DNA of 64,000 nt from Balanoglossus misakiensis. Its lineage: Eukaryota; Hemichordata. A model generated the notes under the pieces. That model did not search any database. It saw only the letters and a program-made list of their open reading frames with translations, and was not told the origin of the DNA. The number at the start of each line of letters is the position of its first letter. Position 1 is the first letter of the stretch. The stretch covers positions 806,001-870,000 of the forward strand of contig CM082597.2 of assembly GCA_040954595.2 (NCBI GenBank), read 5' to 3'. The position numbers were made by a program, and so were the translations under genes. This document shows positions 1 to 13,448 of this stretch, piece after piece.

Positions 1-1929
1 GTCGGTTTTGGCCAATTTGTATTGAAACGTACAGACGAGATGCTTTACTTTTCTATGTGACCAGAAAAGTGCTTGGGTCAGTTTCTATCAACAGAGAGGG
101 CTTTGTCCTCCATGTTTGTGTTTCAGAAACAAGTGTCTCGTTGTTTGCGGTGACTCGGTCGTGAATAACGGCCGGATTTTGGTCCTTTGAACGCACTGGC
201 TATTGACAATGTTGAATGACATTTTATCTGTTCATCATTCTTCACGGGAGTAGGTCGACATATCACCCGGACGGTTTTTCTTTCACATTGCTTCAAATAT
301 TATCACCACCTCCTTGTGGTCAATTGCAGACAAGGATCAATTGTAGTGGCCACTCCAGTTTATTTGCATAGCCCATTTTGAAGTTCATGAATGGGGTTGC
401 TGAAAGTCCTTGAATGCGAACACCCCCCCCCCCCCCAGTTCATCTCTTGGGGATTAGATAGTGTCAATCGTGCATTTGGGGAATTTGGATAACATCATTT
501 GAACTGAACTGTACAGCATAACCTTGAATGACCTACTTAGATTATCCCAGGGAGTGTTGTAATGTAATATATGACAAGCGGTCAAAATGGATATGCCCTC
601 ACAGCTTAGTGGCTGAAAGATCGCCAAGCCCTGGTGCGCTCCCATCGCAGCCAGACGATCACGTGTGTCTGCCTAATCAGTGTGTAAACTGTGTATACAC
701 TCGCCATCAAGAACGACTGTTTAATACTTCACTAATGCAGTGAAAAAGAATCAATATTCTACACGCATGGCTGGACGCTGTGCACTCGCAAGCATGCAAG
801 CGAAATAGTTAATACATCTATCAGTGTGTTGATAAGCTGGGCCGTAAGATGATCATAAAGATTTTAACGGCATGCAGTTGTGAACTTGATTGACTGGTCG
901 GGTGTGGGAAAGATATTTGTCGAACAGAATGAGGTTATACCAGGGACCCAAAAGCCATGCGGTTGCAATTAAACCCGGTCATGTCAGCATGGGACGAAGT
1001 CGAGAGAAATCGAATATATCAGTATTACTAACCATTCAACGAGCTGATATTCGTTGATTTTACGTGCTTTATTTCGCCCACGGTTTAAACGTCAAATGGC
1101 AAATTGCCAGCGTGTTTATCTCCGATGGCGCTTATTTCAATGGGTTCACGACCTGTTAGTAGAGGCCTTTAGTAAAGCAGGCTGTCGTCAATTGATTTGA
1201 GGTCAAAGACTTTGTTAATATTTAAACGGGGGACGCCTGCTTGCGTTATCAGAGGCCTCGTTAGCTTTTCACAAAGGAAGTAAATAAAATTGTTATGGAA
1301 ACGTTGCATAATGTTTGTAACTTGTGTCTGTTTAAAAATTAAAGCGTATTGTTGTGTCAATTAAATCTCTCTTGTGATGCGGGTCTAGGTTACAGCGTCG
1401 CCACGGCAACGGGGTGGGTAGAACGGGGTCTGGCGCGCGCTGTAAAGAGGGGCGCTTTGAATAGAGAACGCACGTGTATTGTATTTATAGCCGACCATAG
1501 CTGACTGCTTCAATATGATGGAGCTTTTGTAAAGGCTGAGCGGATATAGGAGTGACACGTCACATCGTTGAGACATCACCTGTCCCGGGTTCATACATGT
1601 GATCTCGCGCTAATCGCGGACGGCACGCTTCAGAATTTGGGCAATTGTTTTTTTCGGCCAGGGCTGGCTTCTGTGCAGTGGTCCGGTGGTTATTGATTTT
1701 TGGTCTGCATTCCGCCGTTCCCCGAGTCGACACGTGTGTAAGCCGCGCGAATCGAGAATCATCAGATATAAATAACATACATTACGGGTTTAAAGTTGAG
1801 CATACCGCGACTGCGTGAACATTAGACGCCATATTGTTATTTTAGGAGAGTTTCGGAATCAGTCTGTGGTCATAATTCTTACGCGGATGACCCGGGGAAC
1901 GTAGTACGTGTACACAACAGACGGGAAGA
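1..1929. other. Upstream noncoding region of the first BTB gene
   Basis: No convincing gene is seen on either strand; the short open frames here have no recognisable domain or splice context. There is a run of 14 C at 423-436. The last ~500 bases are richer in CpG and contain CACGTG-type E-boxes near 1471 and 1731, so the promoter and 5' UTR of the gene starting at 1930 are probably here. No clear TATA box was found. Confidence 0.5.
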
Positions 1930-4900
1930 ATGGAGGCTGAACAGAATTATCTCCGGAAGAGCGCAAGCCAGGTGAAGGAAATTCCATTGTTTTCGGAACA
2001 GATGGCCGAGTTGTTCAACCAACAGAAAACAAGCGACGTATGCCTGCTTATCGATCAGATTCAGTACTATGTCCATAAAAACATATTGTCGCGGGTCAGT
2101 CCGGTGTTTCGGAATCTGTTTGCCGAGGAAAGCGATGACGATGGCGGCGATGATGGCACGGTAGTGCAGCTGACTGAGACAGACGATTGCCTGGTTGTTT
2201 TTCCTGTCTTCTTGAGGTATTTCTACTGTGGTCCGACTTCGCTGTCATTGAATGCTCTGAATGTCGTCCAGCTTCTGATTTTAGCGACCAAGTACGAAGT
2301 CGACCAACTGAGGAAACAGTGCCTTGATTGGATGCTGACATATCTAGATACTGCCACGGACAGTGGTGAGTTTGAACTTGACGTTGTTTTCGATTGGGCT
2401 TTGCATGGCTATATTCGAGAAGATATCGAACCTCAACACCTTCGTAAAAAATGCCTTGATATACTAAAATTACACATGGATGACGTCATCAACTCGGCGA
2501 AGTGGGCCGATCTCCCGTTGGAATATATTATGATCCTCCTTCAAGACGATGACCTTAGAGTTAGCGACGAGTACATGCTGTTCCAAGCAGTCGAAAATTG
2601 GCTTCTAGGAAACGGTCGCAAGCGGGCGCAGTCGAAGAACCTCTCTCCTGTGCTGCAACTTGTTAGATTCCCGATGATGACGTCAGACGATCTCTCCCTG
2701 ATCCAGGAAACTTCTATCCTGTATGCAGAGAACAAAGACGAATTTCAAAAACACTTGGAAGACGCACGCCGGTTTCATTGTCTGAAAATCACGGAGAGCA
2801 GGAACGAGATCTCGCGGCACGTGATAGGCAACTACACGCGCAAGTACTGCAAGCGAAAGTACACGGGCACTCATGATCTTACTGCGGACCTATCAAAATC
2901 AAGCTATGACGACGAAAAGGAAACCGATGTTGCCATAGCAGCCGAGCTCTTATCCAATGGATTTGAAGTCTCTGTGTATCACCTCCATGAACGAAGTGAC
3001 ACTGAAACCTCGGCACCAAGAGTGACCGAGATGCCGAAAATTGTGAGTCCAAAAAGAGGGATTCTGAAAAAGAACATGGTAGAACGTTCAAAATCAGAAA
3101 GTTGCATAGATGCTTTCCGCGAAGCAAACACCAACGACACCGAAGAAGTTCCGAGTGATACCGACCTGGATTTTTTGAAATCATACGACAACGTTGAATT
3201 GTCTGACATCGACAACCTTTCATCGGAGAAAGAGGGCACTGTAGATTTCGAGATTGATATGGATCCTGTGAAAGCAATTTCAAACGACGCGTCTGTACAG
3301 CGATCGGAGAACGCCGATGACAGTGGAGAGGAGGGGAGGGTGTCAGACTCACGTCAGTCGACGTCACCCGTGTGTGTAGTTCAAATCGACGGTTCTGAGC
3401 ACCTCTCAGATAATGACGTCACTGTGGACGAACACAGCGAACGAATGAGCGTCCAAGATGTTTCGAAAACAAAGAAGACGAGTTCACAGAAGACAGCTGA
3501 CACACAGACTGATCTCTCGCTGCTAGACAAAGAAGTGTACTTCGATGAGCAAGAAGACGCAAAACGGGGAAATGCTGTCAATGTCCGGCGAATCGTGCGC
3601 AGTCGCCCCGAACGAGAAAACACCGCCAGTGTCAGAGGCGAGGACGAACCATCAGCAGACGACAAAAACAGCTTCGAAGCAGAGAGGATTCATGTTGAGC
3701 CACGTGGAGATGGCGAGGTGGACCACGTGATCGACGAACAGATCTCTGCGACAAAAATGAACCGTTCAGATGCAGCGACGGACTCTGACAGACCTGAATC
3801 TAAGAGCGAGACGCAACCACCCTTGCTTTCACAACAGAAGAATAACTTTGTCGCAAGAGCCGACAAAATGACTGAAACTGATATACCCATAAGCCCAGAA
3901 CATAAGGATGTATGCACAAGTTGTCACGAGAACTCCATCATGCAAGTAGATTTCAGAATCTTAAATACTGACAAGGCAACCATTGTTATGGATTGCTCCA
4001 GAAACAATGAAATAGTTCTGGAAATACAAAAAGTAAACAAGGGAACAATGACTGAAGTTCTGAACCCGAAAGAATCGAAAGGCACGTCTGTCTGCGAAAA
4101 TTGTTTCAAAATTGGGAGTCATCGATCTCGAACGGCTCACACAAAGTCCACGCATAAACTGCCAAGAAGTGCCCCGGTGTCAGAGGTCAAGGAGCCTCTT
4201 CCTCGTACGGTGAACATTCCATTTTTGCACGGCGGCATCGAGGCAGAAGTTCGCCCCCTCGCGGCAGTTGAGCCTTATCCTCGAGGCCTGGCCAAGTCAA
4301 AAGGCGAAGAAGAATGTTCTGAACCACACCTGCCGTTTATCGAAGAAAAGACCAACGGTAGTGCGCTGGTGGCAAACGATTACGAGGTTGCCGATATTAC
4401 TGCTCATGCGCCTTTCTTTCGACGTATATCCGAGAGTGGATCTACTGATGGCGCTGGTGAAATCACCATGGAAACCGAAAAGGATAATTTAACACCTGAT
4501 AATTGGCCAAGTATCTCGGAAGACAAGTCTGGATCGTCTTTGCATTCTGGTGCACCACAGTTTGACCGAAACAAAATCGAGACAAGATTGACAGCATCGC
4601 CAGAAATTCTACCCGGACTCAATCACAGCCTTTGTAAGGAGAGTGGTATTCGATACGACCAGGGACTCCAACAGGTTGTTTTCGTCCCGGAAGATTCGAG
4701 CGTTCTGGCAAGGACGATGATGCGCGTCAACGACGGGAATTACCTGAAAAGCATCAGAGAAGAAATTGAAGTAACAGACGGTGACATCTGCCATGACAAA
4801 GGAGAAGATGACGTCATATTGGCCGAAGCAGACGACCAACAAGATGGCGGTGACGCAAGTAACGAAAACAACAACACATCCTGCAGTCAGGAACCGGAAG

Positions 4901-6040
4901 CACAAAGCACGAACGACAATCTTCCCGCCAAGTTACTGTACTCTGAGATACTCAAGAAGCACACCGGAAAAGAATTGCACCATTTTCAAGAGGGTGACGA
5001 TCCAAAAGTGTCTACTGGAAAAAATGATGGGCAATCGACTGAAGCAGACGACAATTACACATACTTTGAAAAACCAAGCGAATCTGGAAAGGGATCCACC
5101 ATACGCCTTGGATCGGAAGACTCCAGAAACAATAATGACGTCATCTCGGAAAGTCAGACTTGTTTTCAAACTTCGAGGCCTGACAGGGACGATGAGGTAT
5201 TCGTCGAAGCTACAAGCACAGCTCACGTGACATTCCGTTGGAATGGTGACTGTAGGGCGGCTAGTGTAGCTGGAGACTTTACATCATGGGAGGAAAAGCC
5301 TATGGAATACGATGAAAAGTAAGTAAAGGTTGCTATTCATTCAATAGTGAAGATGCACGTTTCTCTCAATACCAAGAAAATCTCGAACCCTGTTTTTGAA
5401 AAAATACAACCTAACACCCTGTTTTCTTGCATTGTTATTTTTCACAGAAATGGGTGTTTTGTCTGTACATTGGACCTAGCAGACGGTGAACACCATTACA
5501 AATACTTCATCGATGGTGAATGGAAACTCAAAGCCGATGAAGTAAGTTGACTTCTTATTTTGAATAAGCCAAAACCTCACGTGCCAACAGAAGGCCAAAA
5601 CTTGCGACTGTTTGGCTTTCACTCCAGCCAGACAAGGGCACGGTCTGTGTGTGAAAGTGTCAAAACAGTCATGTCTTTATAAAGGAGGAGTGTCGTCCGA
5701 ACTGCACATGTGCGACTTTTCGCTGTTCATGGGACCCAGCCCACCAACACATGTTATATCGAAGTAAATTGTAAACGTTAAAATGTAACGAAGTCTTGTT
5801 TGTCGTGATGTACAGAGTGATACAAAGTAACCGCCGCATTCTTTATTATGATGTACAATGTAGCCAGTTACACTTTGCGCCTACTCTGATACGCTGGCAC
5901 AATCAGCCGCAGACGATACAACACACACGCTGATTCGTCTATTTTCATTGTAGGATGACGTTCAAGGACCGTACGGACCCAATCACGTTGTTCGAATTAA
6001 ACATGGAAAGCAGGTCACACAAACAGCCAGCCCATGTTGA
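1930..6040 (+). CDS. BTB-BACK protein with C-terminal CBM48 glycogen-binding module
   Basis: Exons 1930-5318, 5448-5541 and 5954-6040 give 1189 residues. Both introns are GT-AG and keep the frame. The ATG at 1930 has a good context (A at -3, G at +4). A BTB/POZ domain lies at about 24-135 and a BACK domain at about 140-262, followed by a short helical stretch. Residues ~300-1090 are acidic, Ser-rich and probably disordered. The C-terminus (about 1097-1178) is a CBM48/AMPK-beta-like module. It keeps the carbohydrate-contact positions of AMPK beta: Trp1120 (FTSW), Lys1148 (HHYKYF), Trp1155 (DGEW) and Asn1171 (PNHVVRIK). BTB-BACK proteins often bridge CUL3 to substrates, so a cytosolic glycogen-directed adaptor role is inferred. 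It is the first of three tandem paralogues, but lacks their intron at the end of the BACK domain. I know no vertebrate protein with this architecture. Confidence 0.88.
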
Positions 6041-7223
6041 TATATGATGCTGCACGAACCCAGTTGACCTCAGATTGACCCTTCGGCTGGGGTACGAACA
6101 GCTGTGGAGGCATAAATAGAAGCTATGAATGTACCAGCTTTTAAAGTGTGACCTGTTTATGGCGGGACTGTGAGTCTGTCTACTCAAGGAGGCAATACAA
6201 TTGTAAACAAAAGTAAAGTTAATGCTAATACTCGTCATATTTACACTGCATATATATTTACCAAGTAAGACATTTTGTTAAAAGTATATATTTATCAGAA
6301 CTATCGTGTGTGTGTTCATACATAAGTGACAAGAACTATGCAAAGTCAAAGTCTCTATTATTCTTATCAGTTGTTCCTTGTTATAAATCTGCAAATGGAT
6401 GTATTGGAAACAACCTTGTAAGTTTCTGTTTCTATAATTGATTTTCATTTATTTTCAATGATTTCCCGTGTTTCCATGTTTTGTTTTATTTTCATCATAC
6501 TCTGTTGTTCTTTCTGCCTCCCACCGTTATCAATATGTGTGTCCATTACAGCTTGATTGATTTTATATCAGGAGTATAGTCATATGTATATCTGTATAAT
6601 CCACCCGGACTACCTTAATACACTTCTCATATATTGTGGTGCTCATTATGCATTAACAGTACTGATAAATAAATAATCGTAAAATCTGATGGTTGATATG
6701 TTTATATTTACCTAAAACAACTATGGGTCGAAGCTTTAAAAATCAAAATGAAATCGACGCGGATTGATGTCTCTGGCGCAAATCGCATCTGGGCAAGTTG
6801 CCAAGGCCTCGACAGTTGCCATGGTAAGCTTACTAACACAGAAGTAAAAGGTAAGCCTCGTATTCCAACAAGACACACCAACTTTAAGTTTTTCACAGAA
6901 AGTTTAAGTGTGTTGAGTGATCGAGTTTTGGTATTTTTCGGCCACATCTTCAGAACAGAAACTAGTAACATTAACCCGCGCAAACAGATTAATCATTTAA
7001 TGACTTCGACGTGGAGATTGAACAGAAACTGCCTCTGCTTCTGAGTATTGGCGGCCATATTGGGTTTTCCTCGAACCACACCAGAGCTCAAAGGTCTTAA
7101 TCGTCCTATTTGTGCATTCGCACACGCTCATAACGCTATTGGCCGGCCAACAGGACACAGCGCATTCAACGAGTCGGCTGAGGTGAGATTATTTGCGGTG
7201 CAGGTGTAGATATTTCGACGTCG
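6041..7223. other. Intergenic: 3' UTR of first BTB gene and promoter of second
   Basis: A candidate polyadenylation signal AATAAA lies at 6668-6673, about 630 bases after the stop codon. The rest is noncoding as far as I can see. A 98-codon open frame at 6748-7044 has no recognisable domain and is not called. No TATA box is evident near the second gene. Confidence 0.45.
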
Positions 7224-10200
7224 ATGCACAAAAGTCTACTGACGATGGAGACTAAAGTTTGCAACACTCACCTCATGGTTGAAACCATGGCCGGTCTATT
7301 CAACCAGCCACAGTGGAGCGACCTCTGCGTTGTTATCGGCGACGAGGAATTTCGTCTTCACAAATTCGTCCTGGGATCGCACAGCCAGGCTTTTCGAGAA
7401 CTTTTGAATCCTGATCACGCCCGTAAAGGCGATGACCTTTTCCATTACACCAAGGAATCCAACTATCCCTCAGAATGCGTGGAAATCTTCCCGGATTTCT
7501 TACGTTATTTCTACACAGGGGAGATAGTGTTGTCACCAGGTAACGTCTTGCAAGTGTATGCTCTGGCGATGAAGTTCCAAGTTGGGGTGCTCAGCTATGA
7601 ATGTAGAGAGTTTGTTGAAAGCTGCCTCAGTGGCAACAAGCTCTCCATTGATGGATACGTAGAATGGTACCTGTTGCTCCCTCGCCTGCTCGAACTCGAT
7701 GGTGATCTAAAGTGGGTTAAAGATAGCCTCTTTGATATCTTCAAAGCCGAGTTTTATAGACTCGTGCAAACCGAAAGCTTCCTAAAGCTGGGTCGACAAG
7801 ACGTGGATCATCTGATCATGGAGTCTGATGTGAAGGCTGGAAATGAGTACAGTCTGTTCAAAGGTGTAGAAAAATGGTACGAATCAAACCCAGACGACAT
7901 GTCAACATTTCCAGACGTCATGGGGTACATCCGCTTCCCGTTAATGACAGTGGACGAACTAGATGAAATCCAGGTAAGTTTTGCCTAAAAATCATTCACC
8001 CGGAGACTTCACGTGTGATTTTGACTCCTATTTTTAATTTTAATAGATATTCTACAATAAATGAAATATGTCTTTAGAGGTTTCTGTGCTATGCCCTTGC
8101 TGTATAGTGACCCCCATATTCAAATTAGGAGAACGAGACAAAAACATTCACAATGTATACATTGTGAGGTCACATGGGCAGTTTTGCTGGGTACAGATCG
8201 ATGCTTGTAATTGTGAACAAGGGGCGTTTCTCGAATCAAAGTTTGAACCATGACCCCAAAACTTCAGTTGATTGATAGGACAGTTGATTGATGTTATTTA
8301 TTTTATTGACCCCACACTTTAAGTTTACATATGCGTTCTCAAATGATTCAAATTGGTCTGGCTACTGCGACATGGTTTTTGTCATCTCACAGAAAACTTA
8401 ACATTTTCCATTTTATTCCCAACAGGTAAATTCAATGCTGTATTCCAAATTCCAAAACCACTTCAGCAAATACCTTCTGGAAGCCTATAGGTACCTCACT
8501 GCTGGCCACAAACATATGTCCGCCAGCAATATAAGGTATGAGCCACGACATTACTTGATGAGTCAGCATGGTGAATCTACTACACCAGAGAACACAAATC
8601 TGAATGAATCTCACGAGAAAGACAGACAAGGAGAAATACATGATAAAGACATAAATTATGAAGAGCAGCCACAAGCACATTATGAAGATGAGATGAGTGA
8701 CAGAGACTTGCCCTCAGAACTCGGTGTACAGAGAAACACCTGTGATGCTGCTTCACAAGCCCCGTATGTCCGGACCTTAACAGACCAGGAGACACAAACG
8801 ACAGACATGGATGAAAAATGTGTCAAAAATCAAATTGGCACACAGACAGATACTGGTACAGATAGTCTCCATGCATCCGACGACGACCAAGATAAACCAT
8901 CTAATCCTGATGAAAAGGAAGATTCCGACGACCATGAAGCTGAGAGTGATAGTGGTGATGATGGTGTAAATGAAAAGGGCGGCCATGGTACAGATAGTCT
9001 CCATGCTTCCGACGACGACCAAGATAAACCACCTGTTCCTGATGAAAAGAAAGATTCAGGCGACAATGAAGCTGAGGGTGATAGTCGTGATGATGGTGTA
9101 ACTAAAAATGGCAGCCATGATACAGATAGTCTCCATGCTTCCGACGACGACCAAGATAAACCACCTGTTCCTGATGAAAAGAAAGATTCAGGCGACAATG
9201 AAGCTGAGGGTGATAGTCGTGATGATGGTGTAACTAAAAATGGCAGCCATGATACAGATAGTCTCCATGCTTCCGACGACGACCAAGATAAACCACCTGT
9301 TCCTGATGAAAAGAAAGATTCAGACGACCATGAAGCTGGGGGTGGGAGTCGTGATGATGGTGTAAATCAAAATGGCAGCCATGATACAGATAGTCTCCAT
9401 GCTTCTGACGACGGCCAAGATAAACCACCTGTTCCTGCTGAAAAGAAAGATTCAGACGACCATGAAGCTGGGGGTGGGAGTCGTGATGATGGTGTAAATC
9501 AAAATGGCAGCCATGATACAGATAGTCTCCATGCTTCTGACGACGGCCAAGATAAACCACCTGTTCCTGCTGAAAAGAAAGATTCAGACGACCATGAAGC
9601 TGGGGATGGGAGTCGTGATGATGGTGTAAATCAAAATGGCAGCCATGATACAGATAGTCTCCATGCTTCTGACGACGGCCAAGATAAACCACCTGTTCCT
9701 GCTGAAAAGAAAGATTCAGACGACCATGAAGCTGGGGGTGGGAGTCGTGATGATGGTGTAAATCAAAATAGCAGCCATGATACAGATAGTCTCCATGCTT
9801 CCGACGACGACCAAGATAAACCACCTGTTCCTGATGAAAAGAAAGATTCAGACGACCATGAAGCTGGGGGTGGGAGTCGTGATGATGGTGTAAATCAAAA
9901 TGGCAGCCATGATACAGATAGTCTCCATGCTTCTGACGACGGCCAAGATAAACCACCTGTTCCTGCTGAAAAGAAAGATTCAGACGACCATGAAGCTGGG
10001 GGTGGGAGTCGTGATGATGGTGTAAATCAAAATAGCAGCCATGATACAGATAGTCTCCATGCTTCTGACGACGGCCAAGATAAACCACCTGTTCCTGCTG
10101 AAAAGAAAGATTCAGACGACCATGAAGCTGGGGGTGGGAGTCGTGATGATGGTGTAAATCAAAATAGCAGCCATGATACAGATAGTCTCCATGCTTCCGA

Positions 10201-12367
10201 CGACGACCAAGATAAACCACCTGTTCCTGATGAAAAGAAAGATTCAGACGACCATGAAGCTGGGGGTGGGAGTCGTGATGATGGTGTAAATCAAAATGGC
10301 AGCCATGATACAGATAGTCTCCATGCTTCCGACGACGACCAAGATAAACCACCTGTTCCTGATGAAAAGAAAGATTCAGACGACCATGAAGCTGGGGGTG
10401 GGAGTCGTGATGATGGTGTAAATCAAAATGGCAGCCATGATACAGATAGTCTCCATGCTTCTGACGACGGCCAAGATAAACCACCTGTTCCTGCTGAAAA
10501 GAAAGATTCAGACGACCATGAAGCTGGGGGTGGGAGTCGTGATGATGGTGTAACTAAAAATGGCAGCCGTGGTACAGATAGTCTCCATGCTTCTGACGAC
10601 GACCAAGATAAACCACCTGTTCCTGATGAAAAGAAAGATTCAGACGACCATGAAGCTGAGGGTGGGAGTCGTGATGATGGTGTAACTAAAAATGGCAGCC
10701 ATGATACAGATAGTCTCCATGCTTCTGACGACGACCAAAATAAACCACCTGTTCCTGCTGAAAAGAAAGATTCAGACGACCATGAAGCTGGGGGTGGGAG
10801 TCGTGATGATGGTGTAACTAAAAATGGCAGCCATGGTACAGATAGTCTCCATGCTTCTGACGACGACCAAAATAAACCACCTGTTCCTGCTGAAAAGAAA
10901 GATTCAGACGACCATGAAGCTGAGGGTGGGAGTCGTGATGATGGTGTAACTAAAAATGGCAGCCATGATACAGATAGTCTCCATGCTTCTGACGACGGCC
11001 AAGATAAACCACCTGTTCCTGCTGAAAAGAAAGATTCAGACGACCATGAAGCTGGGGGTGGGAGTCGTGATGATGGTGTAACTAAAAATAGCAGCCATGA
11101 TACAGATAGTCTCCATGCTTCTGACGACGACCAAGATAAACCACCTGTTCCTGCTGAAAAGAAAGATTCAGACGACCATGAAGCTGGGGATGGGAGTCGT
11201 GATGATGGTGTAAATAAAAATAGCAGCCATGATACAGATAGTCTCCATGCTTCTGACGACGGCCAAGATAAACCACCTGTTCCTGATGAAAAGAAAGATT
11301 CAGACGACCATGAAGCTGAGGGTGGGAGTCGTGATGATGGTGTAACTAAAAATGGCAGCCATGATACAGATAGTCTCCATACATCCGACGACGACCAAGA
11401 TAAACCACCTGTTCCTGATGAAAAGAAAGATTCAGACGACCATGAAGCTGAGAGTGATAGTGGTGATGATGGTGTAAATGAAAAGGGCGGCCATGGTACA
11501 GATAGTCTCCATGCTTCTGACGACGACCAAGATAAACCACCTGTTCCTGATGAAAAGAAAGATTCAGACGACCATGAAGCTGAGAGTGATAGTGGTGATG
11601 ATGGTGTAAATGAAAAGGGCGGCCATGATACAGATAGTCTCCATGCTTCTGACGACGGCCAAGATAAACCACCTGTTCCTGCTGAAAAGAAAGATTCAGA
11701 CGACCATGAAGCTGGGGGTGGGAGTCGTGATGATGGTGTAAATCAAAATGGCAGCCATGATACAGATAGTCTCCATGCTTCTGACGACGACCAAAATAAA
11801 TCATCTGTTGCTGCTGATGAAAAGGAAGATTCAGGCGACCATGAAGCTAAGGGTGATAGTCGTGAAGATGGTGCAACTGAAAAAGGCGGCCATAGTACAG
11901 ATAGTCTCCATGCTTCCAACGACGACCAAAATAAATCATCTGTTCCTGATGAAAAGAAAGATTCAGACGACCGTGAAGCTGAGGGTGATAGTGGTGTTGA
12001 TGGTGTAACTAAAAATGGCAGCCATGGTACAGATAGTCTCCATGCATCCGACGACGACCAAGATAAACCATCTGTTCATGATGAGAAAGATTCAGGCGAC
12101 AATGAAGCTGAGGGTGATAGTCGTGGTGCAGGTGTAACTAAAAATGGCAGCCGTGGTACAGATACGCCCCCTGATCCTCAAGACACCTCAGAACAAAAGT
12201 CAGAGAAGGAAGAGAAAGATGAACAGACGAGTGATGATGATCCCCAAAAAACGACACCGAAGGAGGCCGAAGACAGCTCGAATCTGGGAAATGTACAGCA
12301 GACAAAAACAGATGTTGGAGAAGAAATTGACAGTGACAAAAAGGACAACAGTGATAATGTTAACTGA
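7224..12367 (+). CDS. BTB-BACK protein with long acidic tandem-repeat tail, no CBM48
   Basis: Exons 7224-7973 and 8426-12367 (phase 0 intron, GTAAGT donor, AACAG acceptor) give about 1563 residues. The in-frame ATG at 7245 has a better initiation context and aligns with the start of the third gene, so it may be the true start. The BTB domain spans about 20-135 and BACK about 140-248. The second exon begins with a conserved helix (LLEAYRY, about 267-273). Residues 373-375 and 389-391 are TQT motifs. Residues 394-1493 are 25 copies of a 44-residue Asp/Glu/Ser-rich unit, then an acidic tail to the stop. No CBM48-like sequence follows, unlike both neighbours. The tail is probably disordered and highly charged. 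Function unknown; adaptor activity through the BTB-BACK part is plausible. Confidence 0.83.
8855..12154 (+). repeat. Coding minisatellite, 25 x 132 bp (44 residues)
   Basis: Direct reading shows 25 consecutive units of 132 bp, with one +3 and one -3 base change that cancel (units 23 and 25), totalling 3300 bp. Each unit starts near the residues TDSLHASDD, followed by DKPPVP, a DDHEA-type acidic stretch and a Gly/Asn/Ser/His end. Central units are nearly identical at DNA level; the first and last units are more diverged, as expected for arrays that grow by unequal exchange in the middle. All length changes are multiples of three. The long open frame on the opposite strand is a shadow of the repeat. 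Confidence 0.97.
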
Positions 12368-13448
12368 TGTTGCTGGCGTTCATGCACACGATAAGGCTTT
12401 ATTTTATTTTATCAGTTTTATGGCTGTACAGTTTCTTGGCATTATTTAGTTGTTCTGTTGTAGTTTGAAAAAAAAGCTTTGTAATTTCTGTTAAAATATT
12501 ACCAATTTATGAGTTTCACAAAGAGTCAGTTTATGTGATATTGTCACCAATTAAGCACAGAATTCTACATCTTGACAACATAATTTAGTTCACCTTCAAA
12601 CATGGCCGCCAACCTTTACTAGTAGCATCATGCAGGAAATACTGCGGACTAGACAGTCTGTTCGACTACAACTATAACCACCTTTGATTTACACGTTTCC
12701 GTGCATAGTCCAAAGGCCATGCTTGTGGCTTCAAGTGCCTGTGTGGTGGCGCATTTTATTTTCGCATAGCAACACCAGTTGAAACCTGTGACTGACTATA
12801 TCTCCCATTCCAATAATAAATGTTGCTAAATTTGATTAGGTGGCTGTATATCTTGCGTTCTTTCTTCTTTCAATATGGGTGAAAATTCCACTTTACTCCT
12901 TTCATTTTTGGTTCATTGGAAACAGTTACTGATGCAGTTCAGAGTATTGTGGCTAATTAATATTCATGAGTTCCATGAACGCATAAGAAAACCACGCGCC
13001 TGATACACAGCGTGTACAGTGCTTGATCTAGGTCGACACAGTTAAAGACTTAGCCTTACACGAACAGCCTTCTTCTTGACAAAGCAGATACTGCGTGCAT
13101 ATTTAGTTTTTGAGGACGACGATTTCGCGGTTCGGGTTAAAGGCTGACAAGTGAGAGTGGTGATGGTACTGATGTCAAACGCGGGATGTTAACAAAATCG
13201 TTCCTGACGAGCAGCTTGGGAAACAAGAAGCCACGTACGCTTTGGTGATCCGGCAGCTAAGTTAGATATTAACAATTTGAATTGAACAGGCTGTGGCGTA
13301 GTGTTGCCTGTGTGTTAATTTTGCTTTAAAGTTTAGCAAGTCCAAACTGTGGATTGTTGTCTATGCCATAGCGAGCTTGAAGACGCCAGATTTGTAATTG
13401 TGCTTGTCGAAACAGAGAACTTGGTCCTCCACATTCAACGCTATCACC
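12368..13448. other. Intergenic: 3' UTR of second BTB gene and promoter of third
   Basis: A candidate AATAAA lies at 12815-12820, about 450 bases after the stop. I looked for a remnant of the CBM48 exon after the second gene and found nothing recognisable. No coding features are seen in the remainder. Confidence 0.45.

Noticed and set aside
6748-7044. 98-codon plus-strand open frame between the first two BTB genes
   Set aside because: No recognisable domain, and it lies in the expected promoter region of the second BTB gene.
9234-10484. 416-codon minus-strand open frame rich in His, Leu and Gln
   Set aside because: It lies entirely inside the coding minisatellite of the second BTB gene and repeats with the same 132-bp period. 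It is a shadow of the plus-strand repeat.
12368-12449. Possible CBM48 remnant after the second BTB gene (DVAGVHAHD in another frame)
   Set aside because: The similarity to the SVAGNFTNW motif is only a few residues, in the wrong frame, and no matching second CBM48 exon follows.
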